Source: Lepas anatifera
Taxonomy: Eukaryota > Arthropoda > Thecostraca > Lepadidae
Length of the DNA: 64,000 nt
Assembly (NCBI GenBank): GCA_034440635.1
Contig: JAOTON010001253.1
Coordinates: 434,001 to 498,000 of the forward strand
Direction: 5' to 3'
The notes beneath the pieces are model-generated. The model worked only from the letters and a program-made list of their open reading frames with translations, made no database searches and was not told the origin of the DNA. Position numbers and translations under genes: made by a program. Shown here piece after piece: positions 1-11,584 of the stretch. The stretch's first letter is position 1; the number at the start of each line of letters is the position of its first letter.

Positions 1-717
1 CTTACCATAGCATAAGCTAGCCAGATAAGCTCTGTGTAAAATATGAAACATGTTAACATCAGGTGCGGATTTGAAATAGTTCAATAGAGCAAACGATTAA
101 GAACAGGTGTGAATATCAGAGCTCGATGGGCCGGCGTGATGACTTTTTCAGCTTGCAAATATGCCTGAGAAAATAACGTGTGTTAAACTTCATAGAACAT
201 CAGCATAAGCCTTACTAATATACCAATACTTGCTTTGCGTCTTTATCTGGTAGATATGCTTAAAATCATGCCTTACGGTTCAAAGCAAGCAATTTGAGCT
301 TTCAGCTGTACTTACTACCAGAAAATATTTGAAAGAAACATGAAATCAATATATTTCGAGGGAAAACTAAAAACTGTTGTTTTCAAGATTACATGTATTG
401 TGTGTGTGATATACTTCAAAAACATAATTCACTCTCCTTAATTATCACTCCATCAATTAGTGTCTAAACAGGAGACTCCTTAAAATAATACCGGCGGCTT
501 ATAAGGTACAGATTATTCACGATTAATAGCTAGAAATTAATTGTTTCATAATATATATCATATTTTTAATAAAGCCACTAATTTTCCCAAATAAAAACAA
601 TCCAATCATTCCTGCAAGAACCACATATATTGCGCCTTATTGTGCTTAACATGTCTTATGAGGTGAGAGCTGAGATGAGTTTGAAATTATATTTGGAAAA
701 AAAATTTTACTTGTCAA
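1..717. other. AT-rich unassigned DNA
   Basis: I see no gene, RNA or recognisable element here. The stretch is AT-rich with scattered poly-A and poly-T runs and stops in all frames. Confidence 0.5.
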
Positions 718-1059
718 TTGTTTTTGCCGCTCTTTACAAGCATGACTGCTTTCTCTGTGCCATTATTTTGCGGAAAAGAGAAAAATTTGGAGCGGCGAAT
801 CCAGAAATTCGTCCAACAGGAATCACAGCATGCACCACCCAGACTGGAAGCCGAAATCTCGCATATCTATGGATGGGAGAGATGGACCAAAGAATGGGTA
901 GATCTTTCCACAATTCTCAAAATTAGAAATACCTCAATTTTTCCCTGGACTGATTATACAAAGAAGGCATTGGCTGATTTAATGTCGATTAGGGCTGCCT
1001 CAAACAGTGCTTTAGGCAAGTATTATGTATTATATAATGTTTTATGTGTATTTGACTGA
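718..1059 (+). other. Weak 113-codon ORF before AATAAA and an ATT tail
   Basis: An open frame of about 113 codons ends in TGA. About 80 bp later come AATAAA (near 1134) and a short (ATT)n tail. Closely spaced AATAAA and ATT repeats are typical of the 3' end of some arthropod non-LTR retrotransposons, so this may be the remnant of one. I recognise no domain in the translation. The ORF overlaps a second frame (630-926) of similar quality, so neither frame stands out. It may be non-coding. Confidence 0.2.
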
Positions 1060-1140
1060 TGAAATCTGATATGCACGTGTACTGATATGTGAGGTGTATG
1101 TGAATGCATGTGTGATATACACCATGAGTGTGAAATAAAC

Positions 1141-1157
1141 ATTATTATTATTATTAT
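1141..1157. repeat. (ATT)n microsatellite
   Basis: Five ATT units follow directly after AATAAAC. The placement after a polyadenylation-like signal suggests a retroelement 3' tail rather than an isolated microsatellite. Confidence 0.7.
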
Positions 1158-3162
1158 ACGACAGATCAACGAAGATATCCTGGAATAATATTCTGATTAG
1201 ATTTTGACGAAATTTTGTCTAGGGGCTGCCTGCTAAGTAGGGCCATGTTGTACCAGTAAAATGTCATGTCCCAAACGGTATTCGAGATATTTCGGGAAGT
1301 GGTCTCGAGGTTTTACAAAAAACGCATATTTTAATGAAAAATAACACCCTCGTGGAAGGTATTACCGTTGGAATAAAGAATTCTGCTGTTGAATAAGGAA
1401 GCGAAAGCCAATCTTTGAAGGTTATAACAGTCAAATATTTGTGAAAGAGGTGATTAAAAATCATTCCACAGAAAAGCTATTGATATGATTACAATTTGGC
1501 TGTTATTATTTAAGCCTGATAAGCTCACATCTAATGTGAATTTTGTTGTCTTGAAATTATTCCTTAATCTATTGTTCTGATGCAATCGATTGCATTGATT
1601 TCATCTATTTTTGGCTCTGATTGCAACTTGCAGCCCACAATTATGGACCAAATAGAGATAGAGAGCTCAGAACACCAACATTTCATTTGCTTTGCCGGGT
1701 CAGTTTCATTTTCGCAATTTTTTCTAGCATATCATTATCATATTATTTGGGTTTGACACGGTGCGATCACTCGAACGATGTCTTGATAGCCTCTTTAATT
1801 CTCCCAGTACGAATCTATCGATTAAAATCTGCAATATCCTGTGTGAATCCTCTGCTGACCTCAAGATTAAACTGGCATTAGAATCAAATAACCTAACTTT
1901 GTGTCGACCGGGGTTGCGCCCGGTTTTTAGATAGGCCAAAAATGGCAACCGAAATCTGGCATTAGGCACGGCGATGCGTCGCAATCGCCTGAAATGTTAG
2001 ACGCATTGCCGCTGTGTATGGAAGAAGACGGGGCTCGCGATGTTTGCGTGTTAGGGGCAATAATACTGTTTTTGTGAACGTGGGGTATGAATCCTGGGTC
2101 TGCCCTGCCAGATGCATGTTGAAACCGTACAAGATCCACGATCCGTGCGTTTCTCAATGAATGGGCGGCTCCACCTCAGCAATCGCTGACGTCACAAACG
2201 TAAAGTCTCTAAAAAGAGGTTGCATTTTTGAGAGCGGACGTTCTACCTCTATTTAAAGGCCTTGGTGTCGACCAAAGCTTTTACATGTTGCCAGAAACTT
2301 TACTCCAGCTTTGATATAACTTTAGACAGGGATGAAGGCTAAGTACATCTTCCTCGGCAGGGTGCGTCACACCAGCACGCCGAGATATCTGGAGGTCATG
2401 GACTGCTCATGTTACTTATCTGAACATAAACGCCTTGAGTTGGAAGGTGATAGCCGGATTTTACCCCAACGTAGCTCATTTGATAGCAAATTGAACACAC
2501 TCTGTTCTATCGACGTGAAACTTGAGATTCAAGCAAAAATGTTTCTGCAGTGGAAGAAAAATGGGTGGGGATTTGGAAATCAAACAAAATGTCTTAACTT
2601 TTTAATCGTTGGTTAAATATCATTAGATATGTATTAGATATGTTTCTTAGTCTATGAAATTCATATAAACTTAAAGGCATACAAATTAGGAAATTGTAAC
2701 CTCTAAACTTTTATTTTACAGTTTCATTTCACAGCTAATGAGGATTCCAGAAATATTACGTAGAATCTTATCTTGCGATTCAGATTATATCGTAATCGTA
2801 TCTGCATCGTACATGAGGATGATATTTTCATTTAAATATGCAGGTTTTCGGAAACCCTTGCGGTTGACTCGGGAAATAACACAATTTGTTGTGTGATATA
2901 GATTTATGTGTACTCTCAGGGTGTGATGCTACGCCCCAGGCAGCCCCACCTGACAAAATATCATTGAAATCGGATGCTTAGGGTGCTATAGCTAGGTCAT
3001 CAGGACCTGTGCCTCTATCCTTGCCATAGGAATTGAGTGACAATTATGTTTTTATTCTTTCGGATAAAAACAAAATTGAAACATCGACTCATTCGGAATG
3101 GCTAACGCGCAGCTTCTGTCCGGTTCTTGACGTCAACTTACCATGTTATTGTATCACTTTAA
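1158..3162. other. Unassigned intergenic DNA
   Basis: No supported gene. Short ORFs occur on both strands (for example 1724-1984 and 1927-2157 minus, 2332-2616 plus) without recognisable domains. A consensus CRE-like octamer TGACGTCA occurs near 2189. The bases around 2930 resemble the ends of the hAT-type elements found elsewhere in the window, but no second end was found. Confidence 0.4.
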
Positions 3163-3285
3163 AGGGAATGTGGCTACTTCATAATGGATTTTTAATTGAG
3201 ATAGTCATGTGATCAAGCATACGGGAAACCCCCAGGTTTGCTCCATTATGTGTCCCAGAACTCGCCGTTTGTGGAAAACAACGCT
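3163..3285 (-). mobile_element. Fragment of TTAA MITE family K
   Basis: The sequence begins with AGGGAATGTGGC directly after a TTAA (3159-3162). It then follows, with mismatches, the minus-strand reading of one end of the complete K element at 61912-62360 for about 120 bp. The opposite end is not found downstream, so the copy is truncated or too diverged. It has no coding capacity. Confidence 0.6.
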
Positions 3286-4120
3286 CGTTTAAAGCGAGTA
3301 TCGACCTCATAAATCCCCAGCTCCCAGTTCCCGCAGACTTCGCATCTGCCGTCAATCGTTAGCACCATGGAAAGGGCCTATCTTAGTGGCATATATCAAT
3401 GGGGTCCAAAAGTAGCACACTTAAGAAACACATTTTTCCATGAAAGATGAGTTTTGAGAGAAATGAAATATGAAGTCAAGACTTTTTCGACACCCTCTAT
3501 GTGAATTATAGCTGAGCTCAAACCGCCCAGGGATAAAACAAGTTGCCAGTGTGTAACCGTTGAAAACTTAGAACCATAGATGTAACATAAGATCGATCTG
3601 CAGAATGAGGTGCATTTTGCTCTAGCGGGGGACCAATGAACACTCCTGGGCCATCCTATTTCTTGACGAACATCGCAAGTTAGAGAAGACAATTTATGTG
3701 ATTTGTTGTTGCATTTGTATAAATACAAAATGTGGACTAATTTTACCACGTTTCCGGCCTAGGACTGTACCCATTTAGAATAGTTAAATGACATTTTTTA
3801 CTCTTGTTTAAAGCTTATGAGGGGAATATTATCTTTATATCGGGCAAAAGAACCCGTTTATTTTTGCTTCATCTGACCGTATGTATAATGCCCATCCACT
3901 TTATGTACTTATTTTAGTGGCGTTTTCGCAAGAGACTAAATATGGCCTAAATTTGAATTTTGCTGGTCGATTTTTTCCATATTTTTTCAAATATAATTTC
4001 TATAACGCTCAAAAAGTCACATACGTTTCAGACATCTTCGTACGGCGCATTAGTCCCTAGCATGGAGATATGATAGCACTAGTTTCCCCACGTAGCAATT
4101 CCATCCGTAACACCAGCGGG
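3286..4120. other. Unassigned DNA
   Basis: No gene or element recognised. The longest minus-strand ORF (3396-3749) has no domain I can identify. Confidence 0.4.
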
Positions 4121-4124
4121 TTAA

Positions 4125-5046
4125 CCCGCGCCCTACCAGGGGTTCGGTGCCACCTTCGCCCCACCGGGGCCATTGATTTCCCCTCTAAATCCGAAGATAT
4201 GGAGGTAAGCGCAAATCTGTAAAGTACATTGAACAGTTCGTGTGAATTCAGCATGATTTTACTTTTCATGCTTAAGCGCTCAGGTCAATAGTTTGACCTC
4301 CACACATCAAGTTGGGTCACGATAGGCTATTTCCACTAAAAATATGCAAAGCTTGAGAAACCTGGGCATAACTCTCATGCCATTAGCGATATTGAGATCT
4401 GGTAAATTACATTTTATAGGAAAATATGTTTCCGTTATGTGGAACATAACAAGCTAACCTCACTCCAGCACCTCTTCACCTAGCAGGATCTTAGGTCACA
4501 AATGGTCAGAAAGTGACCTTGCTGTATATCAAATGAAAGTCAGTAACAAGACATACACGATGACGTTTAATTCAGCGCTCTAGCTTGATTAGGCCAAAAT
4601 TTATCGTCAAAATATGTTTTACCCCTGGTGACCTGTGTTCACCTCAAATAGGTCAAAGGGCAAATCTGAGCATTTGAAATCATTTGTGTGACTTTTAGAT
4701 CCAAAGACAGTTTTTCCCTGTTTTTTTCTATGGGAAAGGTCGCCTCGTAACCTGGCCTCAGGTCACCAAATAGAAAAATTCCGGAAGTTTCACCAAGTGT
4801 AGAAAGTTTCAAAACTATCGGCACATAAATGTAGCTATGGTAGAGCTGAAAAGTTTAAGTGAGGCGACCTTGGCTGACCTCGCCTGATAACCTGACCTGG
4901 AGTGGCTCGGGGTAAAAAATTTCAGGCATGGTGGGAAAATTATGGGGTGAGAGTTAGGCTCCTCAACTGTGGTTTTGCGCCTCATCGTTTTTCCATTATT
5001 CGAAAAAATCTTAGGAGGGGCCATCTATTCCCCGGTGGGGCGAGGG
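4125..5046 (+). mobile_element. U-family TTAA MITE, copy 3
   Basis: A 922-bp non-coding element starts CCCGCGCCCTACCAGGGG directly after TTAA (4121-4124). It ends GGTGGGGCGAGGG before TCAA (5047-5050), a decayed second TTAA. The terminal 13-20 bp are inverted repeats of each other, followed by a subterminal GGCCAT-type block. The interior is strewn with TGACCT/AGGTCA hexamers and aligns along its length with the copies at 20948-21981 and 31663-32489. A 5'-CC...GG-3' terminus with a TTAA duplication is the piggyBac-type signature. No transposase is encoded, so it would have to be moved in trans. Confidence 0.85.
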
Positions 5047-5050
5047 TCAA

Positions 5051-8000
5051 CTCATCCCCACCTGGGGGCCCGACTGTACTTTGCTTAGTTTTTTTTCAAA
5101 TGATTCTGAGCCGGTTCGGATGAGACCCGCGCTGCTTTGCGGGTCTCTAGGGTGATCAATTATTATGTATTATTATGATCAATTATTATATAATATTATG
5201 ACCAAAAATTGGCATCAGGTCAGCTCAGTTCAACGTGTTATGACGTCATTTTGAAATCCATATAAGGTGATTCTGTTCGAAAATGGAGCTGCCAAAGCCA
5301 CGGTCTAACTCGGCTTCCTAAAGACCTAGACCAAGTTTCTAAACATCATTCGAAAGTGCTTAAGGGTGTAAGTCTGCAAGCTGTCATCCATTTCGAGTTC
5401 AGGTCAATACCAAAATCACCAGAGGTCACCAAACGTCACGGTTTTTATTTTTTTGTGCCTATAAATATTTTCAACGAAACAAGATAGTCTTCAATTTGGC
5501 ATCGTGATAATGAGCATGACTGAATAAGCTGAATGGTATGCAGCATAGCCTTGAAAGACCATTGCTTGAATTTTCGCTAAAGTCGAAGTCATAATGTGAC
5601 CTTGCAAAGTCATGTTGCATATCAATTGACATCTTGGGTCAAAAAGAACGCATCACTATTTTTTGTTTCAGGTCTTATGGTTGTTGAGTTAAAAAAGTAG
5701 TTATAAATGGGTCCAAGTTTGACTATTTTTGTCCACTGTGACATCACAAATCAGCAGGTATGGTTCCAACTTGGCCTCAGAATAGAACATGGTAAGGCAC
5801 TTCCAGCGCCATTCCATTTTTTTCCCGATCACTTCCAATTCCCGAGATCGTAGGGGGTTCCGATTGAGCCCATCCCCCAGGCAGTGGTGTGTATGATAAG
5901 AGTTCAGGCGGTGCTAGGGGAAAGCTTAAGCAGATTCAAGAGAATTATAAACAACGTTACAGAACTAAAAAAATATGTATCTTTGAACGATTACAAATAT
6001 AAATATCTTGATGACGGTGCGTATGTGTGTGGGTGCACGCCAGTGTGTGTAACGAATACCTCAGAAGCGTCCCGAACATTATCCATAAGGCCTTAAAACT
6101 CTGCGCAGGATGCTAGTTTTTTACCAGCTGTGGAAGCCTGATGTTTTCATCGCTGAGCACAAATCGCTTAGGTGGCCAAACTATGATTATGGCCTTATGC
6201 TAATTAGTCTTTCGTGTTTTTTTTCAGCCTTGTTTCCACACACCATCGCCCATTTCCTGAAATGTCTTATTATATTATTAACAGGGAAAGCTGCGGTTGA
6301 GTTTAATTCCAGGTTCTACATAAATTCCATGACCCACAAAGTGAGCTATTTTCGACCCCAACGCGGCGCCATGAGCCAGAGCCATAACTTTAACTCCGCT
6401 ATCCATATCCGGATGCCCGTTGGCAGACCTCCGGGTTGACCGGAGAATCGTCAACGCTGTCAGATGAGTGGTATTTCACAGACTGTGTCGTTTTCCCTCC
6501 AACCGCTCGCAGAATGAGCTCTGCAACCTGACGAGCTCGCGTCGGTTTCCGATTTCATTTCCTGTTGAAGGCAAGTTCCTAATTGTTTGCTTGCTCCTCT
6601 ATAGCCCCAGGCGTCCATGCTCAATCTGGCGCTGTACCTATTTGGGGTTGCGCGGTAGCTATGTCGAGTGAGTAAAACCCCGACCTGTGAGGAAGATCAC
6701 GGAAAGGTCAGATTGGACATTACATTTCGGAGTTTGAATACCATGGGTGAAAAGGAGGCATTAGCGTACTTTCTTTGTTACAAAGTAACAAAAATGCAGC
6801 CTAATTGTCTCCATCTTCAGCCACAGCATATCTGGCCGCGACTCATCTATTTTCTCCAATATGTAAACTCGTTTCTCATGTGCTTGTTGTTAGTTTTGTT
6901 GGGTAGTCAAAAATGCGCGATTTGAAATGTACTCAACACTTTATAAAAAGACAAATTGAACAGGAAGGAACTGGAAGGAGACGTATTCATGAGACTCATA
7001 GTAGATGCAAAATTCAGCCTGAAATAGCCTAAAAGCCAACCCATGTGTGCTCTGACTTCTTACTTTTAAAGAAACTGGTTTCATGATGTTATTTATACAG
7101 GGATTAATGTCGAAATTATTTCTAACTAGTGCAAAGCCTTGCTAATTGACAGACCCCAACTCATGTTCTTTCATATCCGTACAAGGATATAGCACAAAAA
7201 TATTTGTGAAAGGAAGAAGAGCAAAAGTTAGGGAACAATTTTAACATGCCCGGTAAATTTGAGCAGGCACTTTTATGCATGCATTGCAGTGAACCTCCGT
7301 TTACAATCAAGGATCTGCTGGTGTTTTTATTGCTACTCTGCCAGCCAACCAAAAGTGTACGGTTTTTATATTTAGCTCGGCCTACGAAACCACTAATTGA
7401 CGAATATGCTGCTCCTTCCGACATGTTTACAATCTTAAGTTACACGCTCTCTATTGGTTTTACTTTTTTAATGAACAAAATTTTTAGGTACATTGCATTG
7501 AATTTTCAAATGATAGCCTGTTGTTATTACGGAGTTGTTATTTTCTTTATTTAAACGTAAAACACTGATAAAGAAAGCCAAGGGCACTGAATATTGAGAG
7601 ATGTCAAAGCCCTCTTATCAGTTTGCAAAACAAGTAATCTCTTCTACCAACAGACTCGCCGTGAAATGTTTCATTTTCTATGTGATGTCTGAAGGCCAAA
7701 TGTCTGTTACTAAAAAATACAATATTTTGCCAATTATAGCGTACATATAATACAAATTCCACACCTTTGTTTTTCTGACACCGCTATGCCTACTACCAGC
7801 CTAACTCCTCTGTCGCTCAGAAATACCTCAAACACTCCGAGCACTAACGCTGCTATCCCTGCTCGGTCAATATTGTGTTTTACCGCTGCTTAAAGTTTTC
7901 TGCCACAAAAGAAATGCAAATCGAAAGCGAAAAAATACCTCGTTTAGTGACTTACCCAATCCCAAATTGACTCACCTGCACTATATCTAGAGTTTCGCTT

Positions 8001-8403
8001 TTTAACGCAAGAGCTATGCATTGCAGCATCTGGGGATTGTCGCTGCTGACAGCGTCCGTACCCAGCTACGAGCCGTCACAGACAGCGTCTGGCTCCTCTT
8101 ACGCGGACACCGCCACGTGACTATCCCGTTAGCATTGATCTGCCAGCAATTACATTGTTTGGGTAATGGGATTTGGTTGAGCTCGTTAGTTGCCGCCGGG
8201 TGGCAGGGCGGGCTCGGCCCTCTGCGGCCACGTTCCCTATTGGGTTAGGCTGCCTCCACAGGCGGTTCCAAGCCAAATGTTTGGCACACCAAGCCGAGTA
8301 AAATCGTAGAAAGAACGGTGCTTTCTTTAAATCGACCGAAATGAACCAAAAGTGAGTAATCCTTTTCGTTTAGGGTTTACTCCCTTTTGAGCCACATCTC
8401 ACG
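5051..8403. other. Unassigned DNA, including an AGGTCA-containing stretch
   Basis: No supported gene. 5050-5880 still contains several AGGTCA-type hexamers (near 5216, 5400 and 5423) and begins and ends with short G/C-rich blocks. It may be another diverged TTAA-type MITE, but I could not define its ends. From 5161 to 5200 there is a short AT-rich direct repeat built on TGATCAATTATTAT. The remaining ORFs (5884-6096, 6110-6439, 7246-7554 and minus 7161-7424) overlap on both strands and show no domain. Confidence 0.35.
5122..5147. repeat. Hairpin, 9-bp stem
   Basis: GAGACCCGC and GCGGGTCTC flank an 8-nt loop. It lies just downstream of the U element. No T-run follows that would support a Pol III terminator. 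Confidence 0.5.
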
Positions 8404-8745
8404 GGACGCATTTGTGGGACTCGGGCCCACTGGTGACGGGTACTCGCCACCTCTGCCTCACAGGACGACGTGTGGGACTCGGGCCCCTTGGTAACGGGGA
8501 CTTGCCACCTCTGCCTCATGGGAAGCACGTGTGGGACTCGGGCCCCTTGGTGACGGGGACCCGCCGCCTATGCCTCATGGGACGCACGTGTGGGACTCGG
8601 GCCCCTTGGTGACGGGGACTTGCCACCTCTGCCTCATGGGAAGCACGTGTGGGACTCGGGCCCCTTGGTGACGGGGACCCGCCGCCTATGCCTCATGGGA
8701 CGCACGTGTGGGACTCGGGCCCCTTGGTGACGGGGACTTGCTTGT
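8404..8745. repeat. 59-bp minisatellite with alternating unit types
   Basis: The core TGTGGGACTCGGGCC recurs at 8413, 8471, 8530, 8589, 8648 and 8707. That gives a first step of 58 bp and then 59 bp exactly. Two unit variants alternate: one reads CTTGCCACCTCTGCCTCATG after GACGGGGA, the other CCCGCCGCCTATGCCTCATG. The real period is therefore a 118-bp dimer present about twice, with an extra half unit. The array is GC-rich and ends abruptly at about 8745. A 59-bp period is not a multiple of three, so the apparent repetitive ORF here (8412-8612) is not evidence of coding. Confidence 0.9.
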
Positions 8746-11287
8746 TCGAGAGGGATGACTCACTACTTCACTAAGAAATCGAACATGAGAACAAAAACTC
8801 AACTCCTGTAAATCAAATGGTTATTGAATTAGTAAACATGCGAAACAAATACCATGGCTCAGTCTTCAGTTTTCACAAGCGCCATACACAGAGGTGCTAA
8901 GTACACGCATATGACGGATTTAAGACCAGGTGCTCGCAGAGCCGTGATGGTAGGAATGTCTTGCGAGGATTTCAATATCACGAATCAATTTATGTAGGAT
9001 TTCACCTGAGTTTCATTGATTCCTGACGAACCAGAACCCTTTTATTGTAGGGGCTGAAATATTTCACATTCCTCATCGGAATGTGAGTGAAGAACGACAT
9101 TGATAATATAAATAACAGCTTTGGTGACGCCGTCACAGCTGTACATAGGTAATATTTTGACTGTATCCAACAGTTTGAGAGAGGTATTTAAAGTACAATA
9201 CCGTATAATTGTTTTCCTTTAGATATTTGATTCCGCCGAGACTCGGTCGTTACGGTTTTTACTTTGATCTCTGTGCATCATTATCGGGATTCGTCTATGG
9301 ACCCGTATTTGTGATTGGTCTGGGGGATGAGGCATTCGCTAGTCGGCAGAAATGGCCACCCTTTATAGGACTGAAATGGATGGGCAATGTTTTCATTAGC
9401 TCGCTCCGTGTTCGTCCCATCCGCCGGCTTCTGTTTCCACTTACCTCTGCAGAACGCGACACGAGCATCCTATCGCAGTTCTGCGAAATGGAACAGACCG
9501 ACGTTGAAACGGCTTTTGGCAAGACAAGTCGACCTTTGTTTTACCTGAAGCCAGAACAGGAAGCGTTTGCAGTTTACAGCGTGCGACAGTGTGCAGTGTT
9601 GCCAAGGCAGGTTGGGGACGACGAACCAGACTTTGCACATCTGTCAAGCGGAGCACTCCCCATTAAGTAGATGAGCGCTTGTAGTTTAGGCACAGACGTA
9701 TAAATGTAAGCCCCTGAAGGCAATGCAGAGCCGTAGGTCCTTGACAACAGATAACGTCTCGTTAAAAATAATGTTGAAATCATGCCCGTATTCACGACTT
9801 GTCTTGGCTCCATGCCCTCCGGATGAAATTGGCTTCCACGCGATTTCAGATAGACATCTCACTTACGAATATGGGAACTCGTTGGGAAAGACATCGATAA
9901 ACAGATTGTTTTGCCAGTTTACACCTCCGTTCACTAGCATTTCGTCGTTTAACGGTACCCACCGACGGGCAGAGATACCCGGGACCCTCTCCGCTCACGC
10001 CGCCCAAAACGGTCGTGCACCCCTCAGTCGGCAGATTTTAACCCACTGTCTTCAAAGACACTATGCTTTTGTGCTAACCCCCTGCCCCCTACATCTGTTG
10101 GTCCAGATTCACCGCTGTAAAAAGTAAGCTTTTGGTACTCGTAACATACTAAAATTATGTTCAGTACCGCTCGAAAACTGATTTCAAGTCTCCAGGCAAG
10201 CCGTTTATGCAGCTAAAATTCCTCCTTCCTTGAGCGGTCTCTTTAGTCCGCGTTTCATCATTATCATCAGTGTATTCACAATTGTCCCCGATCAGCCATA
10301 CTTGTTCATGCTTTCTGTAGCTGTTTCTTTTCACGCAGTGCCTGTTTGATTCGAGCAACAAAATAAAGGAGGGGGGTGATCCTGCATCGCAGTACCAGAG
10401 TTGGAATTTCACGCCGGATTGTGGCACCTGGCACACCCCCGCGTATCTGGCAACCGGACCCTCAGCATGCTGGGCACATCATCCGCATGGGCCACCCTCG
10501 GAGAAAAGTATACTTTATCAGATGGAAAAAAAACTTGTTAAATATTGGTTTACACCGACTTTTGAACATATTTGGCCACAGGCAAATCCAAACTGAGCAC
10601 TGGAAAGAGGAGGAAATTTAGCCAACATTGTAACAAAAAGACACGTTGTTGACGACATTTTTTCAAAATATATTTAAAGTGGTCAGAACACTACTGCTAA
10701 CTGGCATAGATTTAAAGCAAATTCAGCTGACCGATAGAGGCAACTACATTATCAATAAATATCAGGCTGTGGTACTTGCCAATTTGTGCGAGGTAGGACA
10801 AACTGGGGCAAAAAGAAATGACATTCCTACCTACCGCTTATTCTGCAGCGGGTTTCATACGAGCACAAGGAGCCGATAGCTGATATATGGGAGTGCCAGC
10901 TATCTTCAAAAGTTTAACCTGTCGTCCTTATTCTGGGAATCGAGGCTGGCTGCAAGGAGCACGTGATTTGTTCTGTGAGAAAAACCACAGTCTGGATGTC
11001 TCCTTTCTATTGAAGAGTACTGGCCGGGACAAGGTATGTTGTCCGTTGTAGGTGACTTGGTCTGAAGTCAACTGCGTTTTCCACTATCGAAATTAAAACT
11101 TCCCACACCCTTCAGAGGCTTGGGTTTGTAAAGAAGTATATCGGCTGACCGTGAGAAGCACAGAACTACCGTAGCAAGAACCGCACCTATCTCAAGACCA
11201 GATTTCACCGCCCCAGGTAAAGTGTTCTTAACTTGTCCCTGGCTCAGGTTTTAACTGTAACATACCAGGCACAAGGGAGCTTTGTGT
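8746..11287. other. Unassigned DNA
   Basis: No supported gene apart from the weak ORF listed at 9209-9670. ORFs at 9723-10127 (+) and 10161-10436 (-) show no domain. The 17-mer TGACTGTATCCAACAGT at about 9160 recurs near 63721. Confidence 0.35.
9209..9670 (+). other. Orphan 153-codon open frame, possible exon
   Basis: This is one of the longest open frames outside the repeats. Its 5' boundary is a TTG codon, and the first in-frame ATG is near 9379. Just before it lies TTGTTTTCCTTTAG (9209-9222), a good match to a 3' splice acceptor, so the frame could be an exon starting at 9223. Against this, the minus strand is open across much of the same interval (9295-9522, 9441-9656, 9574-9813), and I recognise no family or motif. 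It may be chance in GC-balanced DNA. Confidence 0.15.
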
Positions 11288-11295
11288 AGTCCAAC

Positions 11296-11576
11296 CCCAA
11301 GGGCGTAGCCAAGGGGGCGGCAGGGACAGCCGCCCCCCTCCTGAGGGCCCGAAGGGCCCCTCTGAGGACACGGGCCGCGCGAAGCGCGGCTCGCCCGCAC
11401 TATGCTCTGTGGCCAAATTTAAAATTGCATACCTGACAGGGCCCTCTTAAGCCCTCTTCAGCACTCTGTTTTGTAACAAGCAGGGCCCTTTTTACCCATC
11501 AGGGTCCTTTTGGCGCTGTCGCAGGGGCCCTTTTGGTGCGCCGCCCTCCCCTGAGCGAAATCCTGGCTACGCCCCT
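11296..11576. mobile_element. hAT-like MITE (GGGCGTAGCC ends)
   Basis: The element is about 281 bp with inverted ends built on AGGGGCGTAGCCA (right end read on minus; left end AAGGGCGTAGCCAAGG). It is flanked by 8-bp duplications, AGTCCAAC (11288-11295) and AGTCCACC (11577-11584), with one mismatch. An 8-bp TSD with CA/GGGGCGTAGCC-type ends is the hAT signature. The interior is very GC-rich, with two GAA-loop hairpins. No coding capacity. Confidence 0.75.
11345..11390. repeat. Pair of GAA-triloop hairpins
   Basis: GGGCCC-GAA-GGGCCC lies at 11345-11359 and GCCGCGC-GAA-GCGCGGC at 11374-11390. Both are perfect stems with the same three-base loop. GCGAAGC-type DNA mini-hairpins are known to be unusually stable. 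They sit in the middle of the hAT-like MITE. Confidence 0.8.
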
Positions 11577-11584
11577 AGTCCACC

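Noticed and set aside
5051..5880. A further TTAA MITE next to U copy 3
   Set aside because: There are AGGTCA hexamers and G/C-rich blocks at both edges, but no inverted ends or TTAA pair could be defined.
8412..8612. Repetitive 66-codon ORF
   Set aside because: It lies wholly in the 59-bp minisatellite, whose period is not a multiple of three.
8404..8745. CRISPR-like array
   Set aside because: The units are contiguous with no unique spacers, and the context is eukaryotic.
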